From the NCBI GenBank assembly GCA_905480145.1, contig CAJQPA010000028.1, positions 30,280 to 94,279 of the forward strand: a stretch of 64,000 bases of DNA, in the 5' to 3' direction. Within the stretch, counting starts at the first letter, position 1. Every line of letters starts with the position of its first letter. Below, one piece after another: positions 36,215 to 45,280 of the stretch. The notes under the pieces were generated by a model. It was not told the origin of the DNA. It did not search any database and saw only the letters and a program-made list of their open reading frames with translations. The translations under genes were made by a program, and so were the position numbers. Origin of the DNA: an uncultured Flavobacteriales bacterium. GTDB taxonomy: Bacteria; Bacteroidota; Bacteroidia; Flavobacteriales_D; Crocinitomicaceae.

Positions 36215-37045
36215 TTAGGCTTCTTTCTGAACGTGAACATCCATTTGAGGGAAAGGAATAGACAAACCTGCAGCTCCAAACTCATTGTAAACTCTTTCGT
36301 TCATATCAAAGTGTACATCCCAATAGTCAGAGTGATTCACCCATGCTCTTGTTGCTAAATTAACAGATGAATCTCCTAATTCACCTAAACCAACAAATGG
36401 TGCTGGCGATTTTAGTATACGTGTATCTTCTGCAATAAATTTATTTAACAATTCTTTCGCGACTTGAAGGTCATCACCATAAGCAATGCCAAAAGACCAA
36501 TCAACTCTTCTGTTTTCTGCTTTTGTATAATTCACTATGGTTCCATTAGCTACCGCTCCATTGGCAAGAATGACAATTTTATTGTCAATCGTTGATAAAA
36601 TTGTATTGAAAATTAAAACCTCTTCCACGGTCCCTTCTTCTCCCTGCATGTTAACATAATCTCCAATTTTAAAAGGCTTAAAGAATAAGATCATAACTCC
36701 ACCTGCAAAATTAGCAAGTGTCCCTGAGAACGCCATACCAATAGCAAAACCAGCAGCGCCCAAAATTGCGATAAAAGAGGTCATCTCAACACCTAACTGC
36801 GTGATTGCGGTCACCAATACAAGAATCTTAAGACCTGTGCTTGTTAAGCTAGATAAAAACCCAACAAGTGAAGCGTCGGTCTCCTTTTTTGTCAAAACAT
36901 TTCTCACTGTTTTGGATAATTTATTAGCTACCCAAAAACCAATAACGATAACTGCAATAGAAATTGCTAATTTGACACCAATACCCAAAAGAAATTCCAC
37001 GAATTCTCCAGCCTCAAAACCTAACATTGATTCAATTTTATCCAT
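36215..37045 (-). CDS. MscS-family mechanosensitive channel (second copy)
   Basis: A 276-residue MscS-type channel with three N-terminal membrane helices (about 20-40, 60-85, 90-115), the pore helix with the Gly/Ala pattern AILGAAGFAIGMAFSGTLAN, and the beta domain KPFKIGDYVNMQGEEGTVEE. It ends AAGLSIPFPQMDVHVQ. It is diverged from the copy at 19818-20687 and, by its helix pattern, closer to E. coli MscS. It is the first gene of a two-gene unit with the thioesterase, and is divergent from the YdcF-like gene. Confidence 0.93.
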   Translation of the reverse strand: MDKIESMLGFEAGEFVEFLLGIGVKLAISIAVIVIGFWVANKLSKTVRNVLTKKETDASLVGFLSSLTSTGLKILVLVTAITQLGVEMTSFIAILGAAGFAIGMAFSGTLANFAGGVMILFFKPFKIGDYVNMQGEEGTVEEVLIFNTILSTIDNKIVILANGAVANGTIVNYTKAENRRVDWSFGIAYGDDLQVAKELLNKFIAEDTRILKSPAPFVGLGELGDSSVNLATRAWVNHSDYWDVHFDMNERVYNEFGAAGLSIPFPQMDVHVQKEA

Positions 37046-37103
37046 TTTATTTTTTTCTTCAAAATTAGTCTGATTTCTCTGTATTCATATAAAACTATTC
37101 AAT

Positions 37104-37111
37104 TAATTTTG
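37104..37111 (+). promoter_or_regulatory. Promoter -7 element very close to the YdcF-like start
   Basis: TAATTTTG is an exact TAnnTTTG match ending five bases before the ATG at 37116. If used, transcription would begin at or beside the start codon, giving a leaderless or almost leaderless mRNA. Confidence 0.4.
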
Positions 37112-37115
37112 GGAC

Positions 37116-37883
37116 ATGTTTTTTATTTTGTCAAAAGCGCTTCTTTTTATTCTTTCACCTTTTTTTTGGTTTATCTTGTTCATTGGATTTCTTTTCTTTT
37201 CAAAAAACCAGAGAAGAATAAAACAAGTAAAATGGGCTTCCATAATATTGTTTTTCTTTTTTACCAACTCAGTCATATTTTCAGAAATTTGTAGATTATG
37301 GGAAGTACCCGGTAGAAAATTCGAAAACATTGAAAAACATGATGTGGCAATAGTTCTAGGCGGAATGTTTGTTTACAACTCTGATTTGGAAACAATTAGT
37401 ATACGCAAATCGGGTGATCGATTAATTCAGGCACTCACTCTATATAAAACAGGGAAAGTCAAAAAACTTCTTATCTCCGGTGACAATGGTTATCTAACAG
37501 ACAGAGGACTGCACGAAGCAAAACAGATAAAAGAGCTTTTATGCACATGGGGAATAAATCCGCTGGATATAATTACTGAAGAGTCTTCTACAAATACGCA
37601 TCTCAACGCAAAAGAAACAGCAATACTGTTGAAGCAATCTTACCCACATTTTAACAAGTTCATTTTAGTCACATCTGGAATACACATGAAAAGAGCTAAA
37701 GCTTGTTTCGAAAAAGAAGGTTTAGTTTGCACACCATTCTCAACCAACTTGATTTCAAATCAAACTCATAAATATCAATTGGATCAATATTTAATCCCTA
37801 ACGTTTATAACTTTGTTTTATGGAGTGATTTGAATAAGGAAATTGTTGGGCACCTCACATATAAGGTAATGGGGTACAATTAA
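37116..37883 (+). CDS. YdcF/SanA-like (DUF218) membrane protein
   Basis: A 255-residue inner-membrane protein with two N-terminal hydrophobic segments (about 1-28 and 42-58) and a DUF218 domain (about 75-250). IVLGGMFVYN, a following D, LLISGDNGYLTDRG, and ITEESSTNTHLNAKET with LVTSGIHMKRA are the family blocks. E. coli YdcF binds SAM, while SanA and other relatives affect envelope integrity; the activity here is unknown. It is the only plus-strand gene between two minus-strand operons. Confidence 0.88.
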   Translation: MFFILSKALLFILSPFFWFILFIGFLFFSKNQRRIKQVKWASIILFFFFTNSVIFSEICRLWEVPGRKFENIEKHDVAIVLGGMFVYNSDLETISIRKSGDRLIQALTLYKTGKVKKLLISGDNGYLTDRGLHEAKQIKELLCTWGINPLDIITEESSTNTHLNAKETAILLKQSYPHFNKFILVTSGIHMKRAKACFEKEGLVCTPFSTNLISNQTHKYQLDQYLIPNVYNFVLWSDLNKEIVGHLTYKVMGYN

Positions 37884-37918
37884 TGTACAAAATTCTTTCC
37901 TGATTTTAATTCCGAAAG

Positions 37919-37946
37919 CTACTTCTTCTTCTTCTTCTTCTTCTTT
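37919..37946 (-). repeat. AAG triplet run encoding poly-lysine
   Basis: On the coding strand eight AAG codons in a row precede the TAG stop of the MORN-repeat gene. Triplet slippage would change the tail length without shifting the frame. Confidence 0.75.
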
Positions 37947-38965
37947 GAAGTAGGCATTGCATCATCCTCTGAATCACCTGTTTCTTCACCACCAAAAGAA
38001 TAAGTTTCTCTTCCTTGTTCGTCATACCGATACTCCTCAATAAGAATATCTTTCTTATAAAGTATCTTATTCTTTGTGACTCCTCCTGGATAATAAATGG
38101 TGAACCAGCCTTCTTTTAATCCTTTTTTATAACTTGATGATTCTTGAACACTCCCTCCGTAGAAGAAAATTTTGAAGTCTCCGTTTTTAATACCCTCATC
38201 CCAATTTTCTATTTTTAATGGTTTTCCGTCATCATAATAATATTTACATTCTTGATCTCTTTTCCCTTTGCTATATGTTATTTCTTCAATTACAGTTCCC
38301 TCTCTGTTATATACCTTAAAAGAACCTTCCATTATACCTTCCTTGTAGGTTACTTCTCTTTTTAGTTTAGACCCTTCATAATATGTTCTTTTCACCCCGT
38401 CTAGGCGACCATTCTTATAATTCTCCCAACGCGTTGTATCCCCTTCTTTTTTCATGAAGATATGCTTACCATGCTTTTCTCCCAAATAGTAATTCATTTC
38501 CCATGCAAGATATTGTGTGCTATCATACATAAACAACCATTTCCCCGAAGGAACTCCATTGATATGAGCACGCACTACTTGAGGGCATCCGGACTCATAC
38601 ATGGCGGTATCAATCCCATTTTCTTTTCCGCCGACAAAACTTATTTTTCGAGCGCGGTTTCCATTTTGATGGCACGTTTCGCATGTTCCCGTAAATGGTT
38701 TTCCAGCACCAGTTGAGTTAACCATGTCTTTGTTGTTCAAATAGAAAATCTCAGCATCCTGGTCATATTCCAACTTTTCGCTACAATCAATAACTCCCAT
38801 TAATTTACCGCATTGCCATTCTGCGTATCTGCGGGAGTTGGTTCTTTTGCCGCTTCGGTCATATACAAAATAACAAGAATCTACTTTTTCGTTTAGAAGA
38901 TCATTTTGAGCATTTAGATTGGTTCCCAGTAATGCGAAGAATAGTATGGATAAAATATATTTCAT
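37919..38965 (-). CDS. Exported MORN/YwqK-like repeat protein with poly-lysine tail
   Basis: A 348-residue exported protein. The signal peptide is residues 1-19 of the ATG start at 38965 (MKYILSILFFALLGTNLNAQ); an upstream TTG would add eight residues. The body is repeats of the MORN/YwqK type (GVKRTYYEGSKLKREVTYKE, MEGSFKVYNREGTVIEEITY, KNGDFKIFFYGGSVQESSSY), plus a C-x2-C pair (CETCHQNGNR). The very end is a run of eight lysines before the stop, all AAG codons. Function unknown. It is the last gene of the polysaccharide operon. Confidence 0.85.
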   Translation of the reverse strand: MKYILSILFFALLGTNLNAQNDLLNEKVDSCYFVYDRSGKRTNSRRYAEWQCGKLMGVIDCSEKLEYDQDAEIFYLNNKDMVNSTGAGKPFTGTCETCHQNGNRARKISFVGGKENGIDTAMYESGCPQVVRAHINGVPSGKWLFMYDSTQYLAWEMNYYLGEKHGKHIFMKKEGDTTRWENYKNGRLDGVKRTYYEGSKLKREVTYKEGIMEGSFKVYNREGTVIEEITYSKGKRDQECKYYYDDGKPLKIENWDEGIKNGDFKIFFYGGSVQESSSYKKGLKEGWFTIYYPGGVTKNKILYKKDILIEEYRYDEQGRETYSFGGEETGDSEDDAMPTSKKKKKKKK

Positions 38966-38989
38966 GTTGTTTTTTTCTATTAAGGGCAA

Positions 38990-39394
38990 TTACTGTTCCG
39001 CTTTAAGCTCTTCCAGTTTAAGACGCATCAATTCAGGTATTAAAACAGGTGCTTGAACGCTACTATCATAGCAAACCAGTGTTGATGAACCAATACAATA
39101 AAGTACGTCATCAACTTTTAACTCATAACCCAAAACGAAACTTTTCCCTCCTATTTTTTCAACTGAAATAGTAATTTTTGGAACATCCTCTAAAAGAATC
39201 GACTTTATGTATTGAACTTCATTTTTCAATAATATTATTCCGTCTCGTTTCCAGTCCCAATTGCTCCCAAGCATATGCTTAAAATAATGCAATCTTGCAT
39301 TTTCAAAATAACTTAAGTATACAGCGTTGTTAACGTGTCCCATTGAATCAACGTCCGCATACCTCACTTGAATAATCGCAGGTTCTATTTTCAT
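38990..39394 (-). CDS. Acyl-CoA thioesterase (4HBT-type hotdog)
   Basis: A 134-residue hotdog thioesterase. The N-terminal VRYADVDSMGHVNNAVYLSYFENAR is the 4HBT/YbgC signature with the catalytic D in YADVDxMGHVNN. The family cleaves acyl-CoA or hydroxybenzoyl-CoA esters. It overlaps the CapD-like gene by four bases (stop of that gene inside its start) and lies 24 bases upstream of the MORN gene, so all are one transcript. A link to polysaccharide synthesis is not evident. Confidence 0.88.
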   Translation of the reverse strand: MKIEPAIIQVRYADVDSMGHVNNAVYLSYFENARLHYFKHMLGSNWDWKRDGIILLKNEVQYIKSILLEDVPKITISVEKIGGKSFVLGYELKVDDVLYCIGSSTLVCYDSSVQAPVLIPELMRLKLEELKAEQ

Positions 39395-41274
39395 GAATCT
39401 AGTTTTTCAAAAGTTGAATTGTTACTAATGAATTCTGGCACAATTGCTTTCATTTGCTTTACAATACCCATGTTATCTTGGGAAGAAAACAACTCAATCA
39501 ATTCACTAATTCTAGTGACTTGTTCACCAGATTCTTCTCGCATTTTTGCACGATAAATTTGTGGATGATGCGTCGTTAGAGAGTTCTCTTTATTCGACAG
39601 TAATTCTTCATATAATTTTTCGCCTGGCCTCAAGCCAGTTATCTTAATCTGAATATCTTTACCAAGCTCCAGACCACTTAATTTTATCATCTTCTTGGCT
39701 AAATCAATAATCTTCACAGATTTACCCATATCAAAAACAAATATCTCTCCCCCGTCTCCCATTGTTCCTGCCTCCAAAACTAATTGGCAAGCTTCTGGAA
39801 TTGTCATGAAAAAACGGGTAACACGTTCATCAGTTACTGTAACAGGTCCCCCACTATCAATTTGCCGACTAAACAAAGGAATTACCGAACCATTTGAACC
39901 TAGTACATTTCCGAAACGAGTTGTAATAAACTTTGTATCACTTTTCCCATTAGAACCTTGAGCGTAAATTTCTGCGATCCTTTTTGAGGCCCCCATAACA
40001 TTAGTTGGGTTAACAGCTTTATCTGTTGAAATCATCACAAATTTAAAGACATTATTCTCAAGTGAAAGATCAACCAAATTTTTCGTACCCAAAACATTCG
40101 TTAAAATTGCTTCTGAAGGATTATCCTCCATAAGCGGGACATGCTTATATGCAGCAGCATGAAAAACATAACGCGGCATATAAGTTTCAAAAACATTTTT
40201 CATTCTTTCTCTGTTCCGTATATCACCTATAACAACTTCAAACGAAAGATTATTATCCTCAGAAATTAATTCTATTTGCAGATCATACATCGGAGATTCT
40301 GCTTGATCTAACAGTATTAATTTACTAGGTTTGTATTTGGCAATTTGACGAACCATACCACTTCCTATTGATCCAGCAGCGCCAGTCACCAATATTACTT
40401 GACCACGTAATTCACTATTAATTCTTTTTTCATCAAGAGAAATTGGTTTTCTCCCTAAAAGATCATTGATTCGTATTTTTGAAATTTGTTTTGCTGAAAA
40501 TTCCCCATTAATCCAACTCTTTGTGCTTGGCACCTTTTGAATGATAATATTATTTGCCAAGCAAAACTCCGCTATTTTGTTTTGATTATCCTTGTCTGGA
40601 TTTTGAATTGCAATAATCAATTTCGTAACACCCTCATCTTTTACCAATTTCTCAAGTTTACTTGAATGAAAAATAGTGATCCCTTCTAATCGATTTCCAG
40701 ATATTTTTTTGTTATCATCAATAAAACCAATAATAGCCTCTTTCGCTAAAGTATCTTTCTGAATTGTTCTTTTTGTCATCATTCCTGATACACCAGCACC
40801 ATAAATTAATACACGATTCTCAATATCCTTCGATTTATTTGATTCTAAATAAATAATTTTCACAAGGAATCTGGATCCTAATAAAAACATCGAAGATGCT
40901 AAAAACTCAATTACCAGAACAGATTTCGGAAATAAATAATACCCGTCATAAAACATGAATCGCAAATAGCCTAGAATTGCAAAAATGATTGAACTAAATA
41001 ATGTTGCTGACATGATCCTTTTGAGGTCCTCAGTGGAAGTGTGTCGCACTAGACCTTTATGTATCTTAAAAAGATAGAAAATTATGTACTTAACTCCGAT
41101 AAAAATTATGATTGACTTGGAAAGAATTGCCCATTCTTCTGCAATAACATAGTCTTCGGCTTTAAGATCAAATCGAATCAAATAGGCTACAAACAAAGCC
41201 GTTAGAGATAACAATAAATCAATTATTATAATTACCCACCGTGGCGTATTTGTTTTTGGTAAGAGCATTAGCAA
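39391..41274 (-). CDS. CapD/PglF-like nucleoside-diphosphate-sugar dehydratase
   Basis: A 627-residue membrane enzyme. Residues 10-140 hold four membrane helices, followed by a first Rossmann-like segment (about 145-275) and a C-terminal SDR domain (about 285-590) with the NAD loop TGAAGSIGSGMVRQ and STDKAVNPTNVMGASKR. PglF/WbpM-type enzymes convert UDP-GlcNAc to a UDP-4-keto-6-deoxy sugar, the first step to diNAcBac or FucNAc in surface glycans. The SDR active-site Met-Lys pair (here M and K of MGASK) fits the WbpM/PglF type. No glycosyltransferase is in the window. The operon also has a polysaccharide deacetylase. Confidence 0.9.
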   Translation of the reverse strand: MLMLLPKTNTPRWVIIIIDLLLSLTALFVAYLIRFDLKAEDYVIAEEWAILSKSIIIFIGVKYIIFYLFKIHKGLVRHTSTEDLKRIMSATLFSSIIFAILGYLRFMFYDGYYLFPKSVLVIEFLASSMFLLGSRFLVKIIYLESNKSKDIENRVLIYGAGVSGMMTKRTIQKDTLAKEAIIGFIDDNKKISGNRLEGITIFHSSKLEKLVKDEGVTKLIIAIQNPDKDNQNKIAEFCLANNIIIQKVPSTKSWINGEFSAKQISKIRINDLLGRKPISLDEKRINSELRGQVILVTGAAGSIGSGMVRQIAKYKPSKLILLDQAESPMYDLQIELISEDNNLSFEVVIGDIRNRERMKNVFETYMPRYVFHAAAYKHVPLMEDNPSEAILTNVLGTKNLVDLSLENNVFKFVMISTDKAVNPTNVMGASKRIAEIYAQGSNGKSDTKFITTRFGNVLGSNGSVIPLFSRQIDSGGPVTVTDERVTRFFMTIPEACQLVLEAGTMGDGGEIFVFDMGKSVKIIDLAKKMIKLSGLELGKDIQIKITGLRPGEKLYEELLSNKENSLTTHHPQIYRAKMREESGEQVTRISELIELFSSQDNMGIVKQMKAIVPEFISNNSTFEKLDS

Positions 41275-41297
41275 ATATATTATTATTAAATCAAATT

Positions 41298-42275
41298 TTA
41301 ACCATGTAACCGATCAAATGTAGTGAAGCTATGTTCGTGAAAATTTTTCGAAACAAATGACTCTAATTTCAATATTGAATCTTTCGTGTTTCCTTTTGGA
41401 TGACCAATAATTACCATTTCATTTTGACCAATATTTTGACACTTTTGAAAACCTTGCTCAAGTTTTGTAGCGTAATAACCATCAGAAGATACATGATAAG
41501 TTGTGTAAGTCATAAGGATTTGTTTTTTTCTTCCACCTTGACTAATAAATTCTCCGTCACCAATCATCTTGTATTTAGAAGGAAAGATTCGACCAAGAAT
41601 GTACAAGCGCCAAAAAAACAAAGGACTGTACCTCAGCGATGCAATCGGAAACTCTTTAAATGTACCATTCACAATTTCTTTACAAACATCCGATTCAAAC
41701 CGATAATTTGATTTTGAAGGGGCGCTAGTAAAATCGAACGAATAATTTTCAGTTTTTAAATAACCTCCAGGAAATACACTTGAGTCAATTGTCAGCCCTA
41801 CTTCTTTAAAAACATCCTTTAACTTGTTAAAAGGCTGAATACACCATCCACCAGCTCGAAAAGCAATAGTTTTACGTCCAATTAAATTGTCCAGGTAATC
41901 TTTATAGGTTTTAACGATTCTTTCTATTTCTTTTGAATCAAAATCCGAAAGCCTATAAGAGCCACTGACATTCATTTCCCAATTTCCATTCTTCCAAAGT
42001 GCCTTTTCCCAATGAGGGTGAATATGCAACTGAACATCATGTCCGAGCATTATCATTTTTGTGATTTGTGACTTAACCAGCTCAATCTCTTCAGTAAGGT
42101 CTTTGTATTTTTCAGCCTGGATGAGATAACCAACATCAACAAAGAAAGTGTAGAACACATCTTTATTTCTTGCAATTTTAAACAAGTCTTCTGTAGGTTC
42201 GATCATACATTTCTGAACGGATCCAGATTTGTTACCAAAAAAAAGCTCGTAATCGAAAGTTAGAAAAATATTCAC
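41298..42275 (-). CDS. Polysaccharide deacetylase-like protein
   Basis: A 325-residue protein of the NodB-like superfamily. Its blocks are MNIFLTFDYELFFG (motif 1 D), GHDVQLHIHPHW (motif 2, H-x-H), AFRAGGWCIQP (motif 3), and VIIGHPKG near the C-terminus (motif 5 H). Such enzymes remove N- or O-acetyl groups from polysaccharides with a metal. There is no signal peptide. It is the first gene of an operon with the CapD-like dehydratase 23 bases downstream, so it probably edits a surface glycan or its precursor. Confidence 0.87.
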   Translation of the reverse strand: MNIFLTFDYELFFGNKSGSVQKCMIEPTEDLFKIARNKDVFYTFFVDVGYLIQAEKYKDLTEEIELVKSQITKMIMLGHDVQLHIHPHWEKALWKNGNWEMNVSGSYRLSDFDSKEIERIVKTYKDYLDNLIGRKTIAFRAGGWCIQPFNKLKDVFKEVGLTIDSSVFPGGYLKTENYSFDFTSAPSKSNYRFESDVCKEIVNGTFKEFPIASLRYSPLFFWRLYILGRIFPSKYKMIGDGEFISQGGRKKQILMTYTTYHVSSDGYYATKLEQGFQKCQNIGQNEMVIIGHPKGNTKDSILKLESFVSKNFHEHSFTTFDRLHG

Positions 42276-42363
42276 TGGCTAAAGATAATGGAATTCTGAC
42301 ATACAATAGATACATTTTTCTATATTGTAAACATACTTGAAATCTAATTTTAGAACAAAATAA

Positions 42364-42843
42364 ATGCAAGAAATTGAATACAAATTTTTAGTTAATAAAG
42401 ATAAATGGTTGTTGGTTGAAAAACCTAGTCCACAAATTATCACTCAAGGTTTCATTACCAAAACGAAAGAAAAAACCGTAAGAGTTAGAATTAAAAATGA
42501 GCTAGCTTTCTTAACAATAAAAGGACCTACAAAGGGAATTACTCGGGCAGAATTTGAATATGAAATACCATTAAAAGATGCAGAGTCTCTTCTAAATGAT
42601 TTTACTGAAAAACAAATCTGTAAAAAACGTTATGAAATAAAAATCGATCATCACACTTGGGAAGTAGACGTTTTTGAAGGCCACTTGGATGGTTTGATAA
42701 TTGCAGAACTCGAAGTAAAATCTGAAACTGAATTATTTGCACTACCTAAATGGGTATCTAACAACGTTTCGCTGGACGCTAGATATTATAACTCTGTATT
42801 GATTGACTTGAGCGACGAAGAAGTTAAGAAATTGATACAATAG
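42364..42843 (+). CDS. CYTH-domain protein
   Basis: A 159-residue CYTH-family protein. The start carries E-x-E-x-K (E3, E5, K7) of the tunnel fold, with KEKTVRVRIKN and FEYEIPLKD as further strands and EVDVFEGHLDGLIIAELEV typical of the inorganic triphosphatase branch. Known members hydrolyse inorganic triphosphate or act as class IV adenylate cyclases. There is no fused CHAD domain, and the partner is not in the window. TAATTTTA with a TTG 17 bases upstream may be its promoter. It converges with the lipoprotein gene, five bases apart. Confidence 0.92.
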   Translation: MQEIEYKFLVNKDKWLLVEKPSPQIITQGFITKTKEKTVRVRIKNELAFLTIKGPTKGITRAEFEYEIPLKDAESLLNDFTEKQICKKRYEIKIDHHTWEVDVFEGHLDGLIIAELEVKSETELFALPKWVSNNVSLDARYYNSVLIDLSDEEVKKLIQ

Positions 42844-42847
42844 AAGA

Positions 42848-43468
42848 TTAACGAATAATTTCTTCTTTAATGTTCTCTTTATATATAAACCATTTTGCGA
42901 TGGATTTTCTAGATTGCAGAATAGAATAATTCCAATTTTTTAATTTCTCGTCATTAGAAGAACAATAATTTTCCCATTTTGAATAAGATAAATTAGAATT
43001 AGATTCAATATAAATTAAACTTGTATCTCCTACGAAAAGAATAAATGGATTTACTTGAAAATTGGTTTTTTCTCCAATAAAAAATGACTTTCGACTTTCC
43101 CCGAAATTATCAATCCAATTGTAAAATGCATTCATTGTTTTTATTGAGTCCGAATAGGTCCAACATAAATAATTAATAGTGTCTGCATTTGATACAAGTT
43201 CAATTTCACTCTTATTTATTGGACCAAATCTATCAGGAAGTAGATTTCTTGAAATTTCTTTCGCTGAGATAAACTCAAATCCTTTTTCGTTAAAAGGAAG
43301 AATTAACTCTAGGATTGTATCACCCAAGACAACTTCTTCTTCAACTTCATTGCCTTCTTTATAATTTTTAGACTCTTCAATGATTTCCGTTAGATCGATA
43401 ACTTCATCAATGGGCTCTTTACAACATATTAACAAAGGTAAAACAAGAAGAATTAAGAATGATTTCAT
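42848..43468 (-). CDS. Hypothetical lipoprotein
   Basis: A 206-residue predicted lipoprotein: the signal peptide MKSFLILLVLPLLICC ends in a lipobox with C15 or C16 as the lipidated residue. The mature part begins with an acidic, low-complexity stretch (VIDLTEIIEESKNYKEG, NEVEEEVVLGD) and is otherwise mixed, with WENYCSSNDEKLKNWNYS near the end. I recognise no family. It is the last gene of an operon with threonine aldolase, truC and an O-methyltransferase, with a two-base gap to the aldolase. Acting at the membrane surface is likely; function unknown. Confidence 0.7.
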   Translation of the reverse strand: MKSFLILLVLPLLICCKEPIDEVIDLTEIIEESKNYKEGNEVEEEVVLGDTILELILPFNEKGFEFISAKEISRNLLPDRFGPINKSEIELVSNADTINYLCWTYSDSIKTMNAFYNWIDNFGESRKSFFIGEKTNFQVNPFILFVGDTSLIYIESNSNLSYSKWENYCSSNDEKLKNWNYSILQSRKSIAKWFIYKENIKEEIIR

Positions 43469-43470
43469 TC

Positions 43471-44490
43471 TTACAGTTCAATCTTATTAATTGCCTGAAT
43501 TGTTTTCGAGATATCATCTTGTGAAATGTCCAAATGAGTTACAAAACGAATCATTCCAGGACCAAAAGCCATCACACTAATTCCAGCATCCAACATTTTT
43601 TGAACAATTAGATCTCTGTGACTATTCTCTTTAAGAATGGCAACTACAATATTCGTTTGAACTTCAAGTACTTCAGATACCCAACTGCAATTGTTCAATG
43701 CTGTCTCCAACAATTTAGCATTTTGATGATCTTCTTTTAACCGTTCTATGTTGTTTTCCAGAGCATAAAGACCACCCGCTGCTATAATACCAGCTTGACG
43801 CATTCCGCCACCTAGTACTTTCCGCACTCGACGAGCGCTGTGCACAAAATCTTTTGTCCCCAACAACAAAGAACCTACAGGAGCGCCCAAGCCCTTTGAG
43901 AGGCAAAGAGAAATAGAATCAAATTGAGAAGCATATTCCTTTAATTCTATATCATTTTCGACCATAGAGTTCATCAACCTAGCACCATCAAGATGAAGTG
44001 GTAAGTTTTGTTGCTTGCAAAAAGTACTTATCTTTTTAATTTCTTCAAAATCATATATTGCACCACCTCCGCGATTAGAAGTATCCTCAAGACTAACTAA
44101 CTGCGTGACTGGTAAGTGAATATCATCAGGATTGACCCATTTCTGGACATCCTCTAAAGACATTCTACCCCTATTCCCTCGAATCAATCGGACAGAAGCA
44201 CCTGTATTTTTGGCAATTCCTCCACCCTCATATTTATAAATATGACTTTCTTCATGGGTTATTACTTCTCCGCCTGGTTGGACGTGAATATTAATTGCGA
44301 TCTGATTAGTTTGTGTTCCGGAAGCACAAAATATAGAAGCTTCCATACCAAAAAGGTCAGCAGCATATTGTTCTAATTTATTTATTGTTGGATCCTCTTT
44401 AAATACATCATCTCCAACTGGTGCGGCAAACATTGCTTCTTTCATCGCCTTTGATGGCTTCGTCACAGTATCACTTCTAAAATCAATCAT
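43471..44490 (-). CDS. Low-specificity L-threonine aldolase
   Basis: A 339-residue PLP enzyme that splits L-threonine/allo-threonine into glycine and acetaldehyde. MIDFRSDTVTKPSKAMKEAM is the usual start, LHLDGARLMNS carries the ring-pairing D, and the PLP lysine is K199 in LSKGLGAPVGS. I use the ATG at 44490, since the 16 residues upstream of it (from an alternative start) do not align with the family. It is 110 bases after truC and two bases before the lipoprotein gene. Confidence 0.93.
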   Translation of the reverse strand: MIDFRSDTVTKPSKAMKEAMFAAPVGDDVFKEDPTINKLEQYAADLFGMEASIFCASGTQTNQIAINIHVQPGGEVITHEESHIYKYEGGGIAKNTGASVRLIRGNRGRMSLEDVQKWVNPDDIHLPVTQLVSLEDTSNRGGGAIYDFEEIKKISTFCKQQNLPLHLDGARLMNSMVENDIELKEYASQFDSISLCLSKGLGAPVGSLLLGTKDFVHSARRVRKVLGGGMRQAGIIAAGGLYALENNIERLKEDHQNAKLLETALNNCSWVSEVLEVQTNIVVAILKENSHRDLIVQKMLDAGISVMAFGPGMIRFVTHLDISQDDISKTIQAINKIEL

Positions 44491-44599
44491 GTTCCAAGTA
44501 TAAGTAAATTCATTAATAAAGAAATCGCAATCTATCAAAAATTAATTCAATTAATTGACACCCCAAAAATAACGATTCCCTGCACAACAACAAGCTGAA

Positions 44600-45277
44600 T
44601 TAAAACTCCAGATTTTCCTTCATTCCCGCAAACTCTTCAGAAATACTGCCAGAGATAGTAACTTCCTTGCTCGTTATAGGATGATCAAATTTCAATTCTA
44701 CAGCATGCAACATCATTGAACTTAAATTAAACCTTTCTAATAAAGTTTTGTTCTGCTTGTTGCACCCATGTGGCCTATCCCCAACGATTGGGTGGCGTAT
44801 ATGAGCCATATGCTTTCGGATTTGATGAAAACGACCTGTTTGGGGTGAGATTTCAATCAATGAGTAACGAGAAGTCTCAAAACCATTCGAAGGGAAGTTG
44901 GCTTCCGTTTTTTGAAGAGTAACAAATTTAGTTATCGCATTTTGAACTTTTCCATCTTCTCTTTTTAAATCATAATCTATCGTTACCGCATCTTCTGTAT
45001 ACCCTCTAACAATTGCTAAATACTTCTTTGCAACTTTATGATTCATAAACTGTTGTTGCATCAAAGAATTTACTTCTTTTGACAAAGCAAACAAAATTAC
45101 ACCACTTGTTTTTCGGTCTAAACGATGCGCTGGATAAACCATTTGGTCAATTTGATTTCGCAATTTTTGAATCGCAAATTCATCTGCATCTCTTGCTATT
45201 TTTGATCGGTGAACTAACAAGCCATGTGGCTTATTTATGGCAACTAAATACTCATCTTGATAAAGAATTTCAAGCAT
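44600..45277 (-). CDS. truC: tRNA pseudouridine(65) synthase TruC
   Basis: A 225-residue RluA-family pseudouridine synthase. MLEILYQDEYLVAINKPHG and LVHRS at the N-terminus and HRLDRKTSGV (catalytic D54) match E. coli TruC closely; the C-terminal block GRFHQIRKHMAHIRHPIVGD is also conserved. TruC makes pseudouridine at position 65 of some tRNAs. It is three bases after the O-methyltransferase, in the same operon. Confidence 0.9.
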   Translation of the reverse strand: MLEILYQDEYLVAINKPHGLLVHRSKIARDADEFAIQKLRNQIDQMVYPAHRLDRKTSGVILFALSKEVNSLMQQQFMNHKVAKKYLAIVRGYTEDAVTIDYDLKREDGKVQNAITKFVTLQKTEANFPSNGFETSRYSLIEISPQTGRFHQIRKHMAHIRHPIVGDRPHGCNKQNKTLLERFNLSSMMLHAVELKFDHPITSKEVTISGSISEEFAGMKENLEF

Positions 45278-45280
45278 ATT

